Below, piece after piece: positions 4,600 through 5,467 of a DNA stretch of 5,467 bases. The stretch comes from an uncultured Planctomycetaceae bacterium (GTDB lineage: Bacteria > Planctomycetota > Planctomycetia > Pirellulales > Lacipirellulaceae). A model generated the notes under the pieces. That model was not told the DNA's origin. It was given only the letters and a program-made list of their open reading frames with translations, and did not search any database. The stretch is from positions 1 through 5,467 of the forward strand of contig CALMBE010000104.1 of the NCBI GenBank assembly GCA_937860165.1. The letters run 5' to 3'. A program made the position numbers and the translations under genes. Each line of letters starts with the position of its first letter. Positions within the stretch are counted from its first letter, which is position 1.

Positions 4600-5467
4600 A
4601 TGGACACAAATCGACTCTTACAGCTTGCGGGCAAACTGGCTGCCACGGAAATCACGGCGACAGATTTCTTGCTGCAAGCTGCGGAAATTGTGGGTCGAAA
4701 TTCAATAGCCGATGTGGACCTCGATCGCGCTCGCCGGTGTGGATTTCCTGAAGTGATCTATGGCGAAGGGAAAACGGTCGAGGCGATTGCAGAAATTGCC
4801 CGGCGGTTGCTCGCCAATCAGCAACATGTCTTGGCAACTCGAATCAGCGACGCGCAAGCCGCCGAACTTTCCCACAAGTTTGCCACAGCGGAATATCATC
4901 CCCGGGCCAGAACTCTGCGGATTGATTTCGGGAAGCGCGGCGATGAAGTGGGCCATGTGGCCGTGATTACCGCAGGCACCAGCGACCTGCCTGTTGCCGA
5001 AGAAGCCCGGGAAACACTTACCTGGATGGGAGTTCGGACCACGATGGTCCATGATGTCGGCGTGGCTGGGCCCCACCGCCTGCCAGCCCGCTTGGCCGAG
5101 TTTGCCGACTCCGATGCCATCGTCGTCGTGGCGGGAATGGAAGGGGCCCTGCCGAGTGTCGTGGGTGGATATGTAGCGTGTCCTGTATTTGCTGTGCCCA
5201 CCAGTGTCGGCTACGGTGCCAATCTTGGTGGGTTAGCGGCACTCTTGGCAATGCTCAATAGTTGCGCCAGTAATGTCGCCGTCGTGAATATCGACGCCGG
5301 TTTCAAGGCGGGATATTTGGCGGGATTGGTGGCGACGCGCCGCCAGGATCCCGTGCTTGGGCGCGAACACGAAGGCGGCGAGGAACAGCAAGGTCTGCAA
5401 CGTCACGATCAGGCCGCCGGTGGCGCCGTCGAGAAAAAAGCTGAGGTAGGCGCCGACCGCGCTGGTC
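4600..5467 (+). CDS. larB: LarB, pyridinium-3,5-biscarboxylic acid mononucleotide synthase (3' end lost at a junction)
   Basis: LarB carboxylates the pyridinium ring of nicotinic acid adenine dinucleotide and releases AMP, the first step towards the nickel-pincer nucleotide cofactor of lactate racemase-type enzymes; LarE and LarC act next. Seen here: RARRCGFPEVIYGEGKT (43-59), the LarB N-terminal signature; a PurE-like C-terminal domain with TAGTSDLPVAEEA (124-136), DVGVAGPHRL (152-161), VVVAGMEGALPSVVGG (175-190), VPTSVGYGANLGGLAALLAM (199-218) and LNSCA (219-223). Cys222 is the expected catalytic cysteine. Homology runs through VVNIDAGFKAGYLAGL (228-243), where the family normally ends within a few residues. 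From about codon 245 (near 5332-5340) the frame instead enters unrelated high-GC sequence and stays open to the window end without a stop. The last ~43 codons are therefore not LarB. The ATG at 4600 is the only start that fits the family N-terminus. No larC or larE is in the window. Confidence 0.9.
   Translation, partial: MDTNRLLQLAGKLAATEITATDFLLQAAEIVGRNSIADVDLDRARRCGFPEVIYGEGKTVEAIAEIARRLLANQQHVLATRISDAQAAELSHKFATAEYHPRARTLRIDFGKRGDEVGHVAVITAGTSDLPVAEEARETLTWMGVRTTMVHDVGVAGPHRLPARLAEFADSDAIVVVAGMEGALPSVVGGYVACPVFAVPTSVGYGANLGGLAALLAMLNSCASNVAVVNIDAGFKAGYLAGLVATRRQDPVLGREHEGGEEQQGLQRHDQAAGGAVEKKAEVGADRAG
5329..5343. other. Probable chimeric junction between two unrelated sequences
   Basis: To the left, + strand codons follow LarB to GYLAGLVA. 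To the right, minus strand codons follow a metal ABC permease ending in ILAARR. GC rises to about 67% (85 of 127 bases, 5341-5467). Both genes lose their stop codon at the same place. The exact base cannot be fixed because short GC-rich bases (GGCG, GCGC) could belong to either side. Confidence 0.6.
5331..5467 (-). CDS. Fragment of Mn/Zn/Fe ABC transporter permease (C-terminal part)
   Basis: Reading the minus strand from 5466 gives about 45 residues containing GAYLSFFLDGATGG, then LIVTLQTLLFLAAFVFAPKH and GILAARR. This is the end of an ABC-3 family permease (ZnuB/MntB/SitC-D type): a final membrane helix after the conserved LSxxLD-x-x-x-G segment and a basic tail. Nearly every third codon position is G or C, unlike the + strand genes of the window. 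The reading frame has no stop at the natural end: after AARR it runs antisense through larB as unrelated sequence to TAA at 5235-5233. The 5' part of the gene is outside the window. The family call rests on motif recognition from a short fragment, but the motif is characteristic. Confidence 0.65.

Noticed and set aside
4702..5251. Several minus strand frames opposite larB
   Set aside because: larB is supported by strong family motifs across this stretch; the antisense frames show no motifs and arise from its codon use.
4600..5337. Calling this gene purE (NCAIR mutase)
   Set aside because: The C-terminal half has a PurE-like fold, but the N-terminal GFPEVIYGEGKT signature and the NSCA cysteine motif are those of LarB.

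Overview
The window looks like a piece of a bacterial chromosome or metagenomic contig, most likely from a planctomycete (Pirellulales-like). That placement is an inference from overall protein style: a CHX-type antiporter, a degenerate ParA-like protein with an FRWP motif, an ExeA-like ATPase, weak ribosome binding sites, moderate GC and a lone larB. No rRNA or other phylogenetic marker is present. All four complete or near-complete genes and the central cluster lie on the + strand.

Layout. Positions 1-163 hold a plausible sigma70-type promoter (TTGGCA, 17 nt, TAGGAT) with two inverted repeats sharing TTCCC/GGGAA half-sites in and just after it. It drives a monovalent cation/proton antiporter of the CPA2 family (164-1423). 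A gap of about 170 bp with small hairpins and a perfect 14-bp palindrome precedes a three-gene cluster, probably one operon: a single-pass membrane protein of unknown family with a proline-rich outer part (1597-2508), a MinD/ParA/CpsD-like P-loop protein whose Walker A lysine is replaced by cysteine (2550-3566), and an ExeA/GspA/MshM-like AAA ATPase with an intact Walker A but Asn in the Walker B Asp position (3580-4401). The cluster ends at a striking 79-bp nested palindrome (4420-4498) with an embedded intrinsic terminator. After it, larB (nickel-pincer cofactor synthesis) starts at 4600, possibly from a leaderless transcript.

The last ~135 bp do not belong with the rest. Near 5330-5340, LarB homology stops a few residues short of its normal end. 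The remaining sequence, of much higher GC, reads on the minus strand as the C-terminal part of a proteobacterial-type Mn/Zn/Fe ABC transporter permease. Both genes lose their stop codons at the same point, which fits an assembly or library chimera better than an evolved arrangement.

How the genes relate. The antiporter and larB appear to be independent transcription units. The central trio may form an envelope-associated machine: a membrane anchor, a probably non-hydrolysing or nucleotide-sensing P-loop partner, and an AAA ATPase. This would be loosely analogous to GspA/GspB or to the ATPase and tyrosine-kinase pairs of exopolysaccharide systems. That function is inference only.
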